64,000 bases of DNA. Origin: Flavobacteriales bacterium (GTDB lineage: Bacteria; Bacteroidota; Bacteroidia; Flavobacteriales; Flavobacteriaceae). Position 1 is the stretch's first letter. Each line of letters starts with the position of its first letter. Shown piece by piece: positions 45,625 through 55,160 of this stretch. Under the pieces are notes generated by a model. It worked only from the letters and a program-made list of their open reading frames with translations. It was not told the DNA's origin and searched no databases. Where the stretch lies: assembly GCA_017303755.1 (NCBI GenBank), contig JAFLBS010000005.1, positions 1 through 64,000 of the forward strand. Direction: 5' to 3'. Both the position numbers and the translations under genes were made by a program.

Positions 45625-47844
45625 ATGACAGAGATTGATTTAGAAGAAGAAAAAAAAGCATTAGCTAGAGAATACAAAGAGTTACTCCGAATTAGCTATC
45701 AAACACTTACACCCGAAGATAAGAAATTAATTCGTAAAGCTTTTGATGTAGCTGTTGATGCTCATAAAGACCAAAGAAGAAAATCAGGAGAAGCCTATAT
45801 TTTCCATCCTATTGGCGTGGCCAAAATTGTAGCTTCCGAAATTGGTTTGGGAGCTACTGGAATTGCCGCAGCTTTACTTCATGACGTAGTAGAAGATACT
45901 CCAATTACCGTTGAAGATTTAGAAAAACAATTCAACCCTAAAATAGCTCATTTAGTTGAAGGATTAACCAAAATCGCACAGGTTAAAAAAGACATGAACA
46001 TTTCCATGCAAGCGGAAAATTTCAGAAAAATGCTTTTAACCTTAAACGATGATGTTCGGGTGATTCTCATTAAAATTGCCGACCGTTTGCACAATATGCA
46101 GACGATGGATTCAATGCCCGATTACAAACAAGTAAAAATTGCATCCGAAACGTTGTACATCTACGCACCACTCGCCCATCGATTGGGATTGTACAACATC
46201 AAAACCAAACTAGAAGATTTAGGATTAAAATACACCGAACCCGAAGTATACAACGACATCGTTAGCAAAATAAAAGAAACCAAAGAAGAGCAAGACGCTT
46301 ACATCAAACTGGTTTCCGATGTACTAAAAAAATCACTCGACGAAGAAGGTGTAGATTATATTATCAAAGGCCGACCCAAATCTGTGTATTCCATTCGCAG
46401 AAAAATGGCAGCACAAAATGTCACTTTCGACGAAGTATTCGACAAATTTGCCTTGCGCATCATTTATAAATCCAATTTGCACGATGAAAAATTTGTGGCT
46501 TGGAAGATTTATTCGATAGTAACCGATCATTATCGCCCTAGTCCGAGTCGTTTGCGCGATTGGATTTCATCACCTAAATCAACTGGATACGAAGCCTTGC
46601 ACATTACCGTTATGGGACCAAAAGGTCGTTGGGTTGAAATTCAAGTTCGTAGCGAACGCATGGATGAAATTGCCGAAAAAGGATACGCTGCACATTACAA
46701 ATACAAACAAGGTGCAACCGAAGAAAGCGGTTTGGATGTTTGGCTGAACTTACTCAAAGAAGCGTTGGAAAACTCCGAAACCAATGCCGTTGATTTTGTG
46801 GAAGATTTTAAAATGAATCTGTACGCCAAAGAAATATTTGTATTCACACCCAAAGGAGAAATCAAATCGTTACCTAAAGGCGCGACTTCACTAGACTTTG
46901 CTTTTAGTATTCACTCAGAAATCGGAGTGAAAACACGCGGAACTAGAGTCAACGGAAAATTAGTTCCACTCAACTACGAACTCAAAAGTGGTGATCAAAT
47001 CGAAGTCATCACTTCACCCAACCAAAAACCAACCATCAACTGGTTTGATTATGTAACTACTTCAAGAGCGAAAAATAAAATCCGAAACGTTCTCAACGAA
47101 AATACCAAGAAAATAGCCGAAGAAGGTAAAGAATTACTCACTCGTAAACTCAAACATTTAAAGATTACGTTGAATGAAGGTGTGGTGAATGAATTGGTGA
47201 ATTTCTTCAAACTCAAAACCAGTTTGGATTTGTTTTACCGCGTTGGAATTGGCTCGATTGAAAACCAACAACTAAAAGATTTTGCCGCTCAAAAAAGCAA
47301 TACGCTGATTAATTTCTTTAAAAATAAAATCAAACGTTCGCCAACCGCAAACCCAGATGACATTCACAAACAAGAACTCAGTAGCAATTATAATTTGCTC
47401 GTTTTTGGTAAAGAACAAGATCGTTTGGATTATAAACTTTCGTCGTGCTGCAACCCAATTCCAGGTGACGAAGTGTTTGGTTTTGTGACTATCAATGAGG
47501 GAATAAAAGTACACAAACGCGATTGTCCCAACGCCATCAGTATGCAATCCAATTACGCGTACCGCATCATGCCAGCGAAATGGATTGATTCAACACAACA
47601 AGAATTCAAAGCCATTCTCAACATTACTGGAATGGACACTTTAGGTCTAACCAATGAATTGACCAAAGTAATTTCGAATCAAATGCACGTGAACATTCAG
47701 AGTATTTCGTTGAGTGGTGAAGCTGGAATTTTCAAAGGTCAAGTAACGGTTGTCGTTCAAAACAATAACATCTTAAAAAAATTGATCGAAAACATCAAGA
47801 AAATCGATGGAGTCGATAAAATTACTCGTGTATACAAAAACTAA
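45625..47844 (+). CDS. Bifunctional (p)ppGpp synthetase/hydrolase (RelA/SpoT)
   Basis: 739 residues. The HD hydrolase domain is intact: His61, His86-Asp87, Glu90-Asp91 and Asp153 (IADRLHNMQT). The synthetase domain shows GRPKSVYSIRRKM, FALRI, STGYEALHITV and VEIQVRSERMDE. TGS follows at about 400-460 (EIFVFTPKGEI), then a helical region, a zinc-finger-like segment with SSCCNPIPGDEV, and a C-terminal ACT domain (about 660-739). It controls the stringent response by making and degrading (p)ppGpp. It may be the only long RSH protein of the organism, as is usual in Bacteroidetes. Confidence 0.96.
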   Translation: MTEIDLEEEKKALAREYKELLRISYQTLTPEDKKLIRKAFDVAVDAHKDQRRKSGEAYIFHPIGVAKIVASEIGLGATGIAAALLHDVVEDTPITVEDLEKQFNPKIAHLVEGLTKIAQVKKDMNISMQAENFRKMLLTLNDDVRVILIKIADRLHNMQTMDSMPDYKQVKIASETLYIYAPLAHRLGLYNIKTKLEDLGLKYTEPEVYNDIVSKIKETKEEQDAYIKLVSDVLKKSLDEEGVDYIIKGRPKSVYSIRRKMAAQNVTFDEVFDKFALRIIYKSNLHDEKFVAWKIYSIVTDHYRPSPSRLRDWISSPKSTGYEALHITVMGPKGRWVEIQVRSERMDEIAEKGYAAHYKYKQGATEESGLDVWLNLLKEALENSETNAVDFVEDFKMNLYAKEIFVFTPKGEIKSLPKGATSLDFAFSIHSEIGVKTRGTRVNGKLVPLNYELKSGDQIEVITSPNQKPTINWFDYVTTSRAKNKIRNVLNENTKKIAEEGKELLTRKLKHLKITLNEGVVNELVNFFKLKTSLDLFYRVGIGSIENQQLKDFAAQKSNTLINFFKNKIKRSPTANPDDIHKQELSSNYNLLVFGKEQDRLDYKLSSCCNPIPGDEVFGFVTINEGIKVHKRDCPNAISMQSNYAYRIMPAKWIDSTQQEFKAILNITGMDTLGLTNELTKVISNQMHVNIQSISLSGEAGIFKGQVTVVVQNNNILKKLIENIKKIDGVDKITRVYKN

Positions 47845-47874
47845 GATTTATAAAAAAGACTGATAAATTTAATG

Positions 47875-47904
47875 TTGATATTGATATTGACATTGACATT
47901 GACT
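47875..47904. repeat. Hexamer tandem repeat TTGATA/TTGACA
   Basis: Five 6-bp units (TTGATA x2, TTGACA x2, TTGACT) between relA/spoT and the Fur-family gene. It resembles a short simple repeat that could vary in copy number. It lies about 41 bases upstream of the next gene's promoter. Confidence 0.75.
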
Positions 47905-47944
47905 CTCTTATTAACAACAAGTTTATAACTTCAACCTCTAAAAT

Positions 47945-47975
47945 TTTCATACTTCTCAACTAAAATTTATCTTTG
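47945..47975 (+). promoter_or_regulatory. Promoter of the Fur-family gene
   Basis: TATCTTTG (47968-47975) matches TAnnTTTG; TTTC (47945-47948) lies 19 bases upstream in the -33 position. The ATG at 47982 is only 6 bases downstream of the -7 element, so the transcript should be leaderless or nearly so. The in-frame TTG at 47973 is part of the promoter. Confidence 0.6.
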
Positions 47976-47981
47976 CAGAAT

Positions 47982-48446
47982 ATGACACTAATTGCCACCG
48001 ATAATGCTAAAAATCAAGAAACTGTAAAAAATGTTTTTACTGCTTATCTTGAAAACAAAGGACATCGCAAAACGCCTGAACGCTACGCTATTCTTCAGGA
48101 AATTTACAATAGCGAAGAGCATTTTGACATCGAGAATTTGTATCTTAAAATGAAGAACAAAAATTACCGTGTTTCGCGTGCTACTTTATACAACACCATC
48201 GAATTATTATTGGATTGTGGCTTGGTTCGCAAGCATCAATTCGGACAAAATCAGGCGCATTACGAAAAATCATATTTCGATAAGCAACACGATCACATCA
48301 TTATGACTGATACTGGAGAAGTAATCGAATTTTGTGATCCACGCATTCAAACCATCAAAAAAACCATTGAAGAAATTTTTGGCATCGAAATTCACAATCA
48401 TTCCTTGTATTTCTATGCCAATAAAAAATCAATTGATAATGACTAA
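47982..48446 (+). CDS. Fur-family transcriptional regulator
   Basis: 154 residues. Winged-helix domain with [14 protein letters not shown] and the recognition helix region [21 protein letters not shown]. The dimerisation/metal domain has HDHIIM, EFCDPRI and [10 protein letters not shown]. The two CxxC zinc-binding pairs of Fur/PerR are absent. Iron or peroxide sensing is likely but cannot be told. No Fur box was sought successfully in the window. The start is set at ATG 47982 because an upstream TTG is the end of the -7 element. Confidence 0.9.
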   Translation: MTLIATDNAKNQETVKNVFTAYLENKGHRKTPERYAILQEIYNSEEHFDIENLYLKMKNKNYRVSRATLYNTIELLLDCGLVRKHQFGQNQAHYEKSYFDKQHDHIIMTDTGEVIEFCDPRIQTIKKTIEEIFGIEIHNHSLYFYANKKSIDND

Positions 48447-48452
48447 ATTGAT

Positions 48453-48515
48453 TTGGGCGTTGCCTTCGGCCCGGGTTTTCGGCTGCACGCGGTGCTTGCC
48501 TCTACCCCTAACGCG
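48453..48515. repeat. GC-rich intergenic repeat between the Fur-family gene and purA
   Basis: It starts TTGGGCGTTGCC and ends CCCTAACGCGG, with CGGCCCGGGTTTTCGGCTG inside. It is far richer in G+C than the surroundings. It resembles a dispersed flavobacterial intergenic repeat as far as I recall. Seen once in this window. Confidence 0.5.
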
Positions 48516-48542
48516 GCATTCGTAGATTAAATCACAAAGTAC

Positions 48543-48562
48543 GGACAAGTCGCGACTTGTCC
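48543..48562. repeat. 20-bp perfect palindrome
   Basis: GGACAAGTCGCGACTTGTCC reads the same on both strands. It lies 41 bases upstream of purA, directly after the GC-rich repeat. Confidence 0.8.
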
Positions 48563-48603
48563 CTACAATAAATATAAAAAACAACAACACAAACAACAAC
48601 ACA

Positions 48604-49875
48604 ATGACCGTAGATTTACTACTAGGATTACAATGGGGCGATGAAGGAAAAGGAAAAATCGTCGACGTTCTTACTTCAAAATACGATATTATTGCTCGTT
48701 TTCAAGGCGGACCAAACGCTGGACATACTTTGGAGTTCGACGGAATCAAACACGTTCTCCGTACAATTCCTTCCGGAATTTTCCACGACAACAACATCAA
48801 CATCATCGGAAACGGAGTCGTAATTGATCCAGTAGTTTTCAAAAGCGAAATTGACGGATTAGCCAAATTCAACCTCGACATCAAATCCAAATTAATCATT
48901 TCGCGTAAAGCACACTTAATTTTACCAACTCACCGTTTACTCGACGCTGCTTCTGAAGCTTCTAAAGGAAAAGCCAAAATCGGCTCTACTTTAAAAGGAA
49001 TCGGACCAACGTATATGGACAAAACCGGTCGTAACGGAATCCGCGTAGGCGATATTGAATTGGAAGATTTCAAAGAACGTTACCGTTCGCTTGCCGACAA
49101 ACACGAAGCAATGATCAAATTCTACGATGTCAATATTCAATACAATTTGGCCGAAATGGAAGCCGAATTCTTTGATGCCATCGAAGATTTGAAAAAACTA
49201 ACTTTTATTGACAGCGAAGAATATTTAGCACAAGCACAAAAAGCAGGAAAATCAATTTTATGTGAAGGTGCGCAAGGTTCGTTACTCGACGTTGACTTCG
49301 GAACGTATCCTTTTGTAACCTCATCCAATACAACAGCAGCCGGAGCTTGTACTGGTTTGGGAATTGCTCCCAACAAAATCAAAGAAGTATTCGGGATTTT
49401 TAAAGCGTACACAACTCGTGTAGGTTCTGGACCATTCCCAACGGAAGATTTTGGTGAAGCAGGCGATGTTATGGCGAAAGTAGGTAACGAATTTGGTTCG
49501 GTTACTGGTAGAAAACGTCGTTGTGGTTGGCTGGATTTAGTAGCTTTAAAATACGCTATCCAAGTGAATGGTGTAACGCAACTAATGATGATGAAAGGTG
49601 ATGTGCTTTCGGGTTTTGAAACCCTAAAAGTATGTACCGCATACAATTATAAAGGTGAAGTGATTCAACATTTACCGTACAATATTGAAGAAGAAAACGT
49701 AACGCCAATTTACACCGAATACAAAGGCTGGAAAGCCGATTTAACAGGTTTAACTTCGTACGATAGTTTACCAAAAGAACTCAAAGACTATATTGAATTC
49801 ATCGAAAAAGAAGTGGAAGTTCCGATTAAAATTGTTTCAGTTGGACCCGACAGAAAACAAACGATAATGCGATAA
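48604..49875 (+). CDS. purA: Adenylosuccinate synthase
   Basis: 423 residues. It joins IMP and aspartate with GTP, the first committed step to AMP. Seen: the GTP loop GLQWGDEGKGK (8-18) with catalytic Asp13, the NAGHTL segment with the catalytic His, GSTLKGIGPTYMDKTGRNGIR, GAQGSLLDVDFGTYPFVTSSN, and the C-terminal SVGPDRKQTI. Length and motifs are standard. A strong bidirectional terminator follows at 49888-49914. Confidence 0.97.
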   Translation: MTVDLLLGLQWGDEGKGKIVDVLTSKYDIIARFQGGPNAGHTLEFDGIKHVLRTIPSGIFHDNNINIIGNGVVIDPVVFKSEIDGLAKFNLDIKSKLIISRKAHLILPTHRLLDAASEASKGKAKIGSTLKGIGPTYMDKTGRNGIRVGDIELEDFKERYRSLADKHEAMIKFYDVNIQYNLAEMEAEFFDAIEDLKKLTFIDSEEYLAQAQKAGKSILCEGAQGSLLDVDFGTYPFVTSSNTTAAGACTGLGIAPNKIKEVFGIFKAYTTRVGSGPFPTEDFGEAGDVMAKVGNEFGSVTGRKRRCGWLDLVALKYAIQVNGVTQLMMMKGDVLSGFETLKVCTAYNYKGEVIQHLPYNIEEENVTPIYTEYKGWKADLTGLTSYDSLPKELKDYIEFIEKEVEVPIKIVSVGPDRKQTIMR

Positions 49876-49883
49876 ATACAAAT

Positions 49884-49914
49884 AAAAAAACCTTTCGAAA
49901 TGAAAGGTTTTTTT
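49884..49914. terminator. Bidirectional terminator between purA and the LRR gene
   Basis: AAACCTTTC (49888-49896) pairs with GAAAGGTTT (49902-49910), with T on the right and A on the left, so it can end both convergent transcripts. Confidence 0.85.
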
Positions 49915-49920
49915 GTACTA

Positions 49921-51213
49921 TTAATTTTTAACTAATTTCATATTCGAAACTTCATCTCCCATATAAACTTTCAAAAAGTAAATACCTGCTTCTAAACTGG
50001 ACATATCAACTTCATTACTTCCTGATTCGTCTTGCATCACAAGCAAACTATTAACACCAAATAACTCAATTTTAGTAATTGCATCCGTTGTATCGAGATG
50101 CAATACATCTGAAATTGGATTTGGATACATCCTTAGAGTTGCGGTTTCTTCATTACAAAATGAATTCACTTCTGCATCATATGTGCCATTTAAAGCCAAT
50201 TGATTTTCTAAATACACAATTTCATTCTCATCACAACAAACTTCAGCTAAATCTGTATTGCCAAACAAATAGAGATTATCTTCTATAATGCCATTCTTTG
50301 TAGAAAGAGATACTAGTTGGTTGTAGGAACAATCAAGTGTGTTTAAATTAAACATTCCATTAACATTCAGAGAAGTTAACTGATTATTAGAGCAAACAAA
50401 GTATTTGGCATAATCTACATTTTGCAAATTAAGCTCTGAAAGTTGATTATAAGAAACATCTATTCGTTCTAAATTGGTACAACTGCTCAAATCCAAAGAA
50501 GTAAGTTTATTACCCGACAAAAACAGGTCGATCAATCGAGTTTGACTAGTCAAATCAAGAGATGTCAATTTGTTGTCTTCAGGAGACGTAAAAGCGGAAT
50601 TACTACCAATACAGTATAAACTTAAAAGATTAGTACAATCAGAAATATCAATTGTAGGAGATTTACCGTAATAATTCAACTCTCTTAAGTTTTCAAGATT
50701 ACTAAAATTAACTGATGTGAGGTTGGGACAAAAAATACTCGCCTTATCTAAATTAACATTGCTTGATAAATCCAACGATGTTATTGTACTAGAAAAAGTT
50801 AGGCTTTTGAGATTAGGATGATTCGAAAAATCAACAAGCGTCAGCGGACAAGATCCAATAGATACATTTTGAAATAACAATTCCTCAAGATTTGTTAGAC
50901 TTGGAAAGTCAAATTGAGTAAAAAAACCATTATAAGATAGCAATGATTTTAAGTTAGTAAAGTACTGCAAACCTTCCAAATTAGAAATTGATGCGTAAGC
51001 TAAATTCAATTTTACGACTGAAAGCGCTTCTTGTTGACTGATTTCATTATCATTATTACTGTCTATTAAAGGGTAATTTACAGCATAATTCACATCATAA
51101 TCTACAGGAGAATTAAGTAATACACTTTTTAAATTTGCATCACTAAAACTAATGTTCTGAGCATTACTAAATTGCAACAAAAATAGTAATGCAAGGAGTA
51201 ATTTTGTTTTCAT
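49921..51213 (-). CDS. Leucine-rich-repeat secreted protein with type A type IX secretion domain
   Basis: 430 residues. Signal peptide MKTKLLLALLFLLQFSNAQ. An EF-hand-like DSNNDNEIS segment at about 51-59 is followed by leucine-rich repeats (LTSLDLSSCTNLERIDVSYN and similar) to about 320. The C-terminal 75 residues (RMYPNPISDVLHL to MKLVKN) are a type A type IX secretion domain, so it is secreted and perhaps anchored at the cell surface. The LRRs are of the internalin-like class, often protein-binding. Single gene. Confidence 0.9.
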   Translation of the reverse strand: MKTKLLLALLFLLQFSNAQNISFSDANLKSVLLNSPVDYDVNYAVNYPLIDSNNDNEISQQEALSVVKLNLAYASISNLEGLQYFTNLKSLLSYNGFFTQFDFPSLTNLEELLFQNVSIGSCPLTLVDFSNHPNLKSLTFSSTITSLDLSSNVNLDKASIFCPNLTSVNFSNLENLRELNYYGKSPTIDISDCTNLLSLYCIGSNSAFTSPEDNKLTSLDLTSQTRLIDLFLSGNKLTSLDLSSCTNLERIDVSYNQLSELNLQNVDYAKYFVCSNNQLTSLNVNGMFNLNTLDCSYNQLVSLSTKNGIIEDNLYLFGNTDLAEVCCDENEIVYLENQLALNGTYDAEVNSFCNEETATLRMYPNPISDVLHLDTTDAITKIELFGVNSLLVMQDESGSNEVDMSSLEAGIYFLKVYMGDEVSNMKLVKN

Positions 51214-51243
51214 AGCGTTTTTGGTTTTATTTTTTTTGTAATC

Positions 51244-51258
51244 TACTGATATTCAGTA
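51244..51258. promoter_or_regulatory. Palindrome upstream of the LRR gene
   Basis: TACTGA and TCAGTA around a TAT centre, 31 bases before the ATG at 51213. Possible operator; no regulator assigned. Confidence 0.3.
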
Positions 51259-51417
51259 AAATTAAACCAAAGAACGTTTATTTAAGTAAACTTTAACAAA
51301 AGTCACCCGACACTATAACATTTGTTTGAGCTTTTCTACCAAATAACTGTAAATCGGGATTTTAAGTTGAACAAACTCTTCCGTTAAAAACAAACTAGAT
51401 AAACCTAGCAAGTTCAA

Positions 51418-51449
51418 ACAAAAAACCCTTTCGTACGAAAGGGTTTTCT
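51418..51449 (-). terminator. Rho-independent terminator after the alpha-amylase gene
   Basis: On the minus strand AAAACCCTTTCG pairs with CGAAAGGGTTTT (51422-51447), followed by T. Confidence 0.85.
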
Positions 51450-51462
51450 TTAGATTAATTTA

Positions 51463-53334
51463 TTATTTCACTCTAAAAATAAAACTTTCACTCGCACCTA
51501 CATTCATTTTGATGCTTCCTACTCCATCAGTTACTGTCATTGAACTTTCATAACCATATAGCTGATCAATTAAAGTATAACTTCCATCAGCTAAATTCCA
51601 TTTCGAAATCACATCGGCTGGAACTTTCAAACGGAAAGCGCTTTCATCTGTGGGTGATAAATTAGCTACAATTATCAATTTTTCATTCTTCGACCAACGA
51701 ACATAAGAATACACATTTTGTCCGTAACTTGGGGTTTCATTGCGGTTTACTGTTTGTATCTCCTGAAATTCGCCCATCAAAGCATCACTGTTTATTGTAA
51801 AATTCAACAAACGCTGGTAAAAATCGCGTAAATCTTTTTCTTTTTGCGTCAATTGCCCACCATCAAACTGTTTTCTATTCATCCAACGTTGATGACTCGG
51901 AACACCAACATAATCAAAAATCGAAGTACGTGAACGCGTTCCGAATCCGCCATTTTCATTTCCTGCTTCACCGACTTCTTGTCCGAAATAAATCATCGTT
52001 GGCGACGTACTCATCGTAGCCGAAACTACCATAAGCGATTTTCCTCTGGTTCCACTTCCAGCAAATTCTGGACTTGCCAAACGTTGTTCATCGTGATTAT
52101 CCAAAAAGTGCAACATATGACGTTCAATATCTTTCAAACGATTATTGATGTCCGATAAACCATCTGGATTTTTATGTCCGCGTACCACATCTTTCAAATA
52201 ATCGTACGTTTCCACTTTGTCATACAAATAATCCATTTTACCTAAATGAATGTAATTGCGGTATTCGTTCGGATTATACACTTCGGCCAACAAAAAGGCA
52301 TTTGGGTTTTTCATCTTAATTGCCGAGTTCATATAACTCCAAAATTCGTACGGAACCATTTCGGCCATGTCATATCTGAAACCATCAACTCCTTTTTCAA
52401 TCCAATACAACGCGATGTCTTTGAACTTTTTCCACGAATTCGGAACGTCTTTTCCTTTCCAAAATTCATAATGTTCTTCGTAAGATTTTTTATCGAAACC
52501 ATCAGGCAATTCAGGGAAATCTTTGGTTCCGTCTGGACGAACTCCATAATTTACTTTTACCGTTTCGTACCAATCATTGATATCGGGTTTAGCCAAACGT
52601 GATCCATTTCCGGTCCATTTTGCTGGATTTTCAGAAAATTTTCCATCAATCATCGGGTTGGATTCACCATTCAATGGTTTATACGTATCCGAAGTTGGCA
52701 CTTGAAAGGCTTGTCCTGGAATGTAATAGAAATTATTATTTCGGTCGTATTCGACATTTGTATTATCATCAGCTCCAAAATCGCGAACACCTTTCGGATT
52801 ATTTTTCCCTTCGTATTTCCGCGCTATATGATTTGGAACAATATCAATCAGTAACTGCAATCCGTTTTTGTGCGTTCGTGCAATCAACTCTTCAAATTCT
52901 TGCAAACGATTTGCTGGATTCACAGCCAAATCCGGATTCACATTGTAATAATCTTTTACAGCATAAGGTGAACCAGCGCGACCTTTTACTACTTCCGGAT
53001 CGTCATTCGAAATTCCGATGTTAGTGTAATCGCGAACCAAAGCATGGTGCGGAACACCTGTGTACCAAATGTGAGTCACACCTAATTTTTTTATTTCTTG
53101 TAAGGCTTTATCTGTAAAATCATTGAACTTTCCTACTCCATTTTCTTCAATTGTTCCCCACGGTTTATTGGTTGTATTTGTATTTCCAAATAGTCTTGTA
53201 AAAACTTGATACACTACTTTTTTCTTCTCCACTACAGTAACTTTTTTATTCGATTTTGAACTTTTTTTCTTCTTGTTTTGAGCAGGCGAACTCATCGCTC
53301 CCAAAATCAACACTAATAACAATAACTTTCTCAT
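51463..53334 (-). CDS. GH13 alpha-amylase family enzyme
   Basis: 623 residues from the ATG at 53334, where a signal peptide (MRKLLLLVLILGAMSSPAQ) starts; an upstream start at 53361 adds a short tail. A Lys-rich stretch follows (KKKKSSKSNKK). The catalytic barrel shows the four regions: DIVPNH (164-169), the nucleophile Asp322 in GFRYD, the acid/base Glu351 in LLAEVYN, and Asp415 in LDNHD. A C-terminal beta domain with YVRWSKNEKLIIVANLSP follows. It hydrolyses alpha-glucans, probably at the periplasm or outer membrane. Substrate specificity (starch, maltodextrin, trehalose) cannot be read. No SusC/SusD partners are adjacent. Confidence 0.92.
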   Translation of the reverse strand: MRKLLLLVLILGAMSSPAQNKKKKSSKSNKKVTVVEKKKVVYQVFTRLFGNTNTTNKPWGTIEENGVGKFNDFTDKALQEIKKLGVTHIWYTGVPHHALVRDYTNIGISNDDPEVVKGRAGSPYAVKDYYNVNPDLAVNPANRLQEFEELIARTHKNGLQLLIDIVPNHIARKYEGKNNPKGVRDFGADDNTNVEYDRNNNFYYIPGQAFQVPTSDTYKPLNGESNPMIDGKFSENPAKWTGNGSRLAKPDINDWYETVKVNYGVRPDGTKDFPELPDGFDKKSYEEHYEFWKGKDVPNSWKKFKDIALYWIEKGVDGFRYDMAEMVPYEFWSYMNSAIKMKNPNAFLLAEVYNPNEYRNYIHLGKMDYLYDKVETYDYLKDVVRGHKNPDGLSDINNRLKDIERHMLHFLDNHDEQRLASPEFAGSGTRGKSLMVVSATMSTSPTMIYFGQEVGEAGNENGGFGTRSRTSIFDYVGVPSHQRWMNRKQFDGGQLTQKEKDLRDFYQRLLNFTINSDALMGEFQEIQTVNRNETPSYGQNVYSYVRWSKNEKLIIVANLSPTDESAFRLKVPADVISKWNLADGSYTLIDQLYGYESSMTVTDGVGSIKMNVGASESFIFRVK

Positions 53335-53358
53335 GACATGAAATTTTACATCGGTCAA

Positions 53359-53387
53359 CAAATATAAAAAAAGGAATAGAAGTTCAA
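53359..53387 (-). promoter_or_regulatory. Alpha-amylase promoter
   Basis: On the minus strand TTG (complement of 53385-53387) lies 18 bases upstream of TATATTTG (complement of 53359-53366). The ATG at 53334 is 24 bases downstream. Confidence 0.6.
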
Positions 53388-53471
53388 CTATCCCATTCTA
53401 TTTTCTCTCTTCTATTTTCTTTACTATTGATAAATATTTCTTAATACAAATCGCTCTTTATAGAATTTACT

Positions 53472-53479
53472 TAAATTTG
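53472..53479 (+). promoter_or_regulatory. -7 element of the OstA-like gene
   Basis: TAAATTTG matches TAnnTTTG, 16 bases before the TTG start at 53496. Confidence 0.5.
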
Positions 53480-53495
53480 CTTAAAAATCAACTCA

Positions 53496-55133
53496 TTGAA
53501 AAAGCTATTTTATTTTATACTTTTTGCACTTCCTTTTTTGGCTACCGCTCAAGAACAAAAAGGCACACCTATTTTTATTGAAAATTCTGATTTTCAAGAC
53601 ATTAATCAGTTTGAGTTTCCCGATGCGATGATTCTTACTGGAAACGTAAGAGCCAATCACGATGGAGCCATTTTAACTTGCAATAAAGCCTATTACTACA
53701 TGAAAGAGAACTACCTCAAGGCTTTTGGAAATGTAAATATTGTACAAGGCGACACTTTATATTTACATGGCGATTATGCGGAGTACAACGGAAATGTACG
53801 TCAAGCTTACACTACAGGAAATGTGTCGTTGCGTTCTCCAGAAATGTCATTGGTAACTGATAAAATCAATTTCGACCGAAACAGTCAAGTTGCCTACTAC
53901 GATACACCCGGAACCATCGTAAATAAAGAAAACACCTTGACTAGTAACACTGGAAAATACTATGTAGCTCAAAAAAAATATCAGTTTTTAACTGCGGTTA
54001 CCATTACCAATCCGAAATACGTCATCAAGTCCAATCATTTGGATTATTACACTAATTCGGGACATTCCTATCTCTACGGACCATCAACAATAACAAGTAA
54101 AGAAAATTATATTTACACCGAAAAAGGATTTTACAATACTAAAACAAATAAAGCGCATTTTGTTAAGAACTCGTACATCAAATACAACGATCGACTTATT
54201 AAAGGCGACAGTTTGTTTTACGATCGAAACAAAGAATTTGCCTCGGCAACACGCAATGTAAAAATCACCGATTCCATCAACAAAGCTATTATAAAAGGTC
54301 ATTATGGTGAAGTGTATCGAAACAAAGATTCACTTTACATTACCAAAAGAGCTTCCGTTCGTTATTTAATTGAAAAAGATTCGATGTTTGTTCACGCCAA
54401 ACGTCTAGTGGTAACTGGTAAACCTAATGAGCGTGTAGTTCGTGGTTACAACAACGTTCGATTTTTCAAAACTGATATGAGTGGTAAATGCGATTCGTTG
54501 CATTCGAGTCAGAAAAAAGCCTTGACACAACTCATTGGTAAACCGATTATGTGGAATTACGAAAACCAATTAACGGGCGATTTGATGCATCTTATTGGTA
54601 ATAATGAAACCGAAAAACTGGATTCTCTTAAAGTATTAGAAAATGCGTTTATTGCTTCCAAAGACACTATCGGAACTGGCTATAATCAAGTGAAAGGTCA
54701 GAATTTGTATGGCAAATTTGTAGACAATAAACTGAGTGAAGTTGACATGATTAAAAACACTGAAGTGGTGTATTACATGCGTGATGACAAAAACGAACTC
54801 ATCGGAATTAACAAAAACGTAAGTAGTAAAATCAACATACAATTTGAAGAGTCAAAAATCAACACTATAACCTTTTTTAAAGATGTTGATGGCGATATTT
54901 ACCCTGAAAAAGAGTTGCCCGAAAATGCGAGGAAACTCCGCGGATTCAATTGGCGTGGCGATGAACGAATACGAACGAAAGAAGATATTTTTCCACCCGA
55001 AGAAAATGCCTACGACTACGAAGCACAAAAGGAAAAAGCCGCAGAAGATGCGCTACCAGATGCTCCAATGGAAGTACGAAAAGAAACTTTAGAATACGAT
55101 AAGAAAAATCCGCCAGCCAAGAAAATTCAGTAA
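53496..55133 (+). CDS. OstA/LptA-like LPS-transport periplasmic protein
   Basis: 545 residues. The start is TTG at 53496, supported by the signal peptide beginning at once (MKKLFYFILFALPFLATAQ) and a -7 element 16 bases upstream. The mature part has OstA/LptA-type repeats: MILTGNVRANHDGAILTCN, YLKAFGNVNIVQGD, YLHGDYAEYNG and AYTTGNVSLRSPEM. The N-terminal half therefore resembles LptA, the bridge that carries LPS across the periplasm. It is much longer than E. coli LptA, as is usual in Bacteroidetes. The C-terminal tail (about 480-545) is charged and Lys/Glu-rich. No lpt neighbours in the window. The class III aminotransferase follows after 27 bp. Confidence 0.85.
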   Translation: MKKLFYFILFALPFLATAQEQKGTPIFIENSDFQDINQFEFPDAMILTGNVRANHDGAILTCNKAYYYMKENYLKAFGNVNIVQGDTLYLHGDYAEYNGNVRQAYTTGNVSLRSPEMSLVTDKINFDRNSQVAYYDTPGTIVNKENTLTSNTGKYYVAQKKYQFLTAVTITNPKYVIKSNHLDYYTNSGHSYLYGPSTITSKENYIYTEKGFYNTKTNKAHFVKNSYIKYNDRLIKGDSLFYDRNKEFASATRNVKITDSINKAIIKGHYGEVYRNKDSLYITKRASVRYLIEKDSMFVHAKRLVVTGKPNERVVRGYNNVRFFKTDMSGKCDSLHSSQKKALTQLIGKPIMWNYENQLTGDLMHLIGNNETEKLDSLKVLENAFIASKDTIGTGYNQVKGQNLYGKFVDNKLSEVDMIKNTEVVYYMRDDKNELIGINKNVSSKINIQFEESKINTITFFKDVDGDIYPEKELPENARKLRGFNWRGDERIRTKEDIFPPEENAYDYEAQKEKAAEDALPDAPMEVRKETLEYDKKNPPAKKIQ

Positions 55134-55160
55134 AAACGATTGATTCGTGCGGTTGTAAAA

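Noticed and set aside
49137-49646. 169-codon minus-strand frame opposite purA
   Set aside because: Fully inside purA and without any domain signature.
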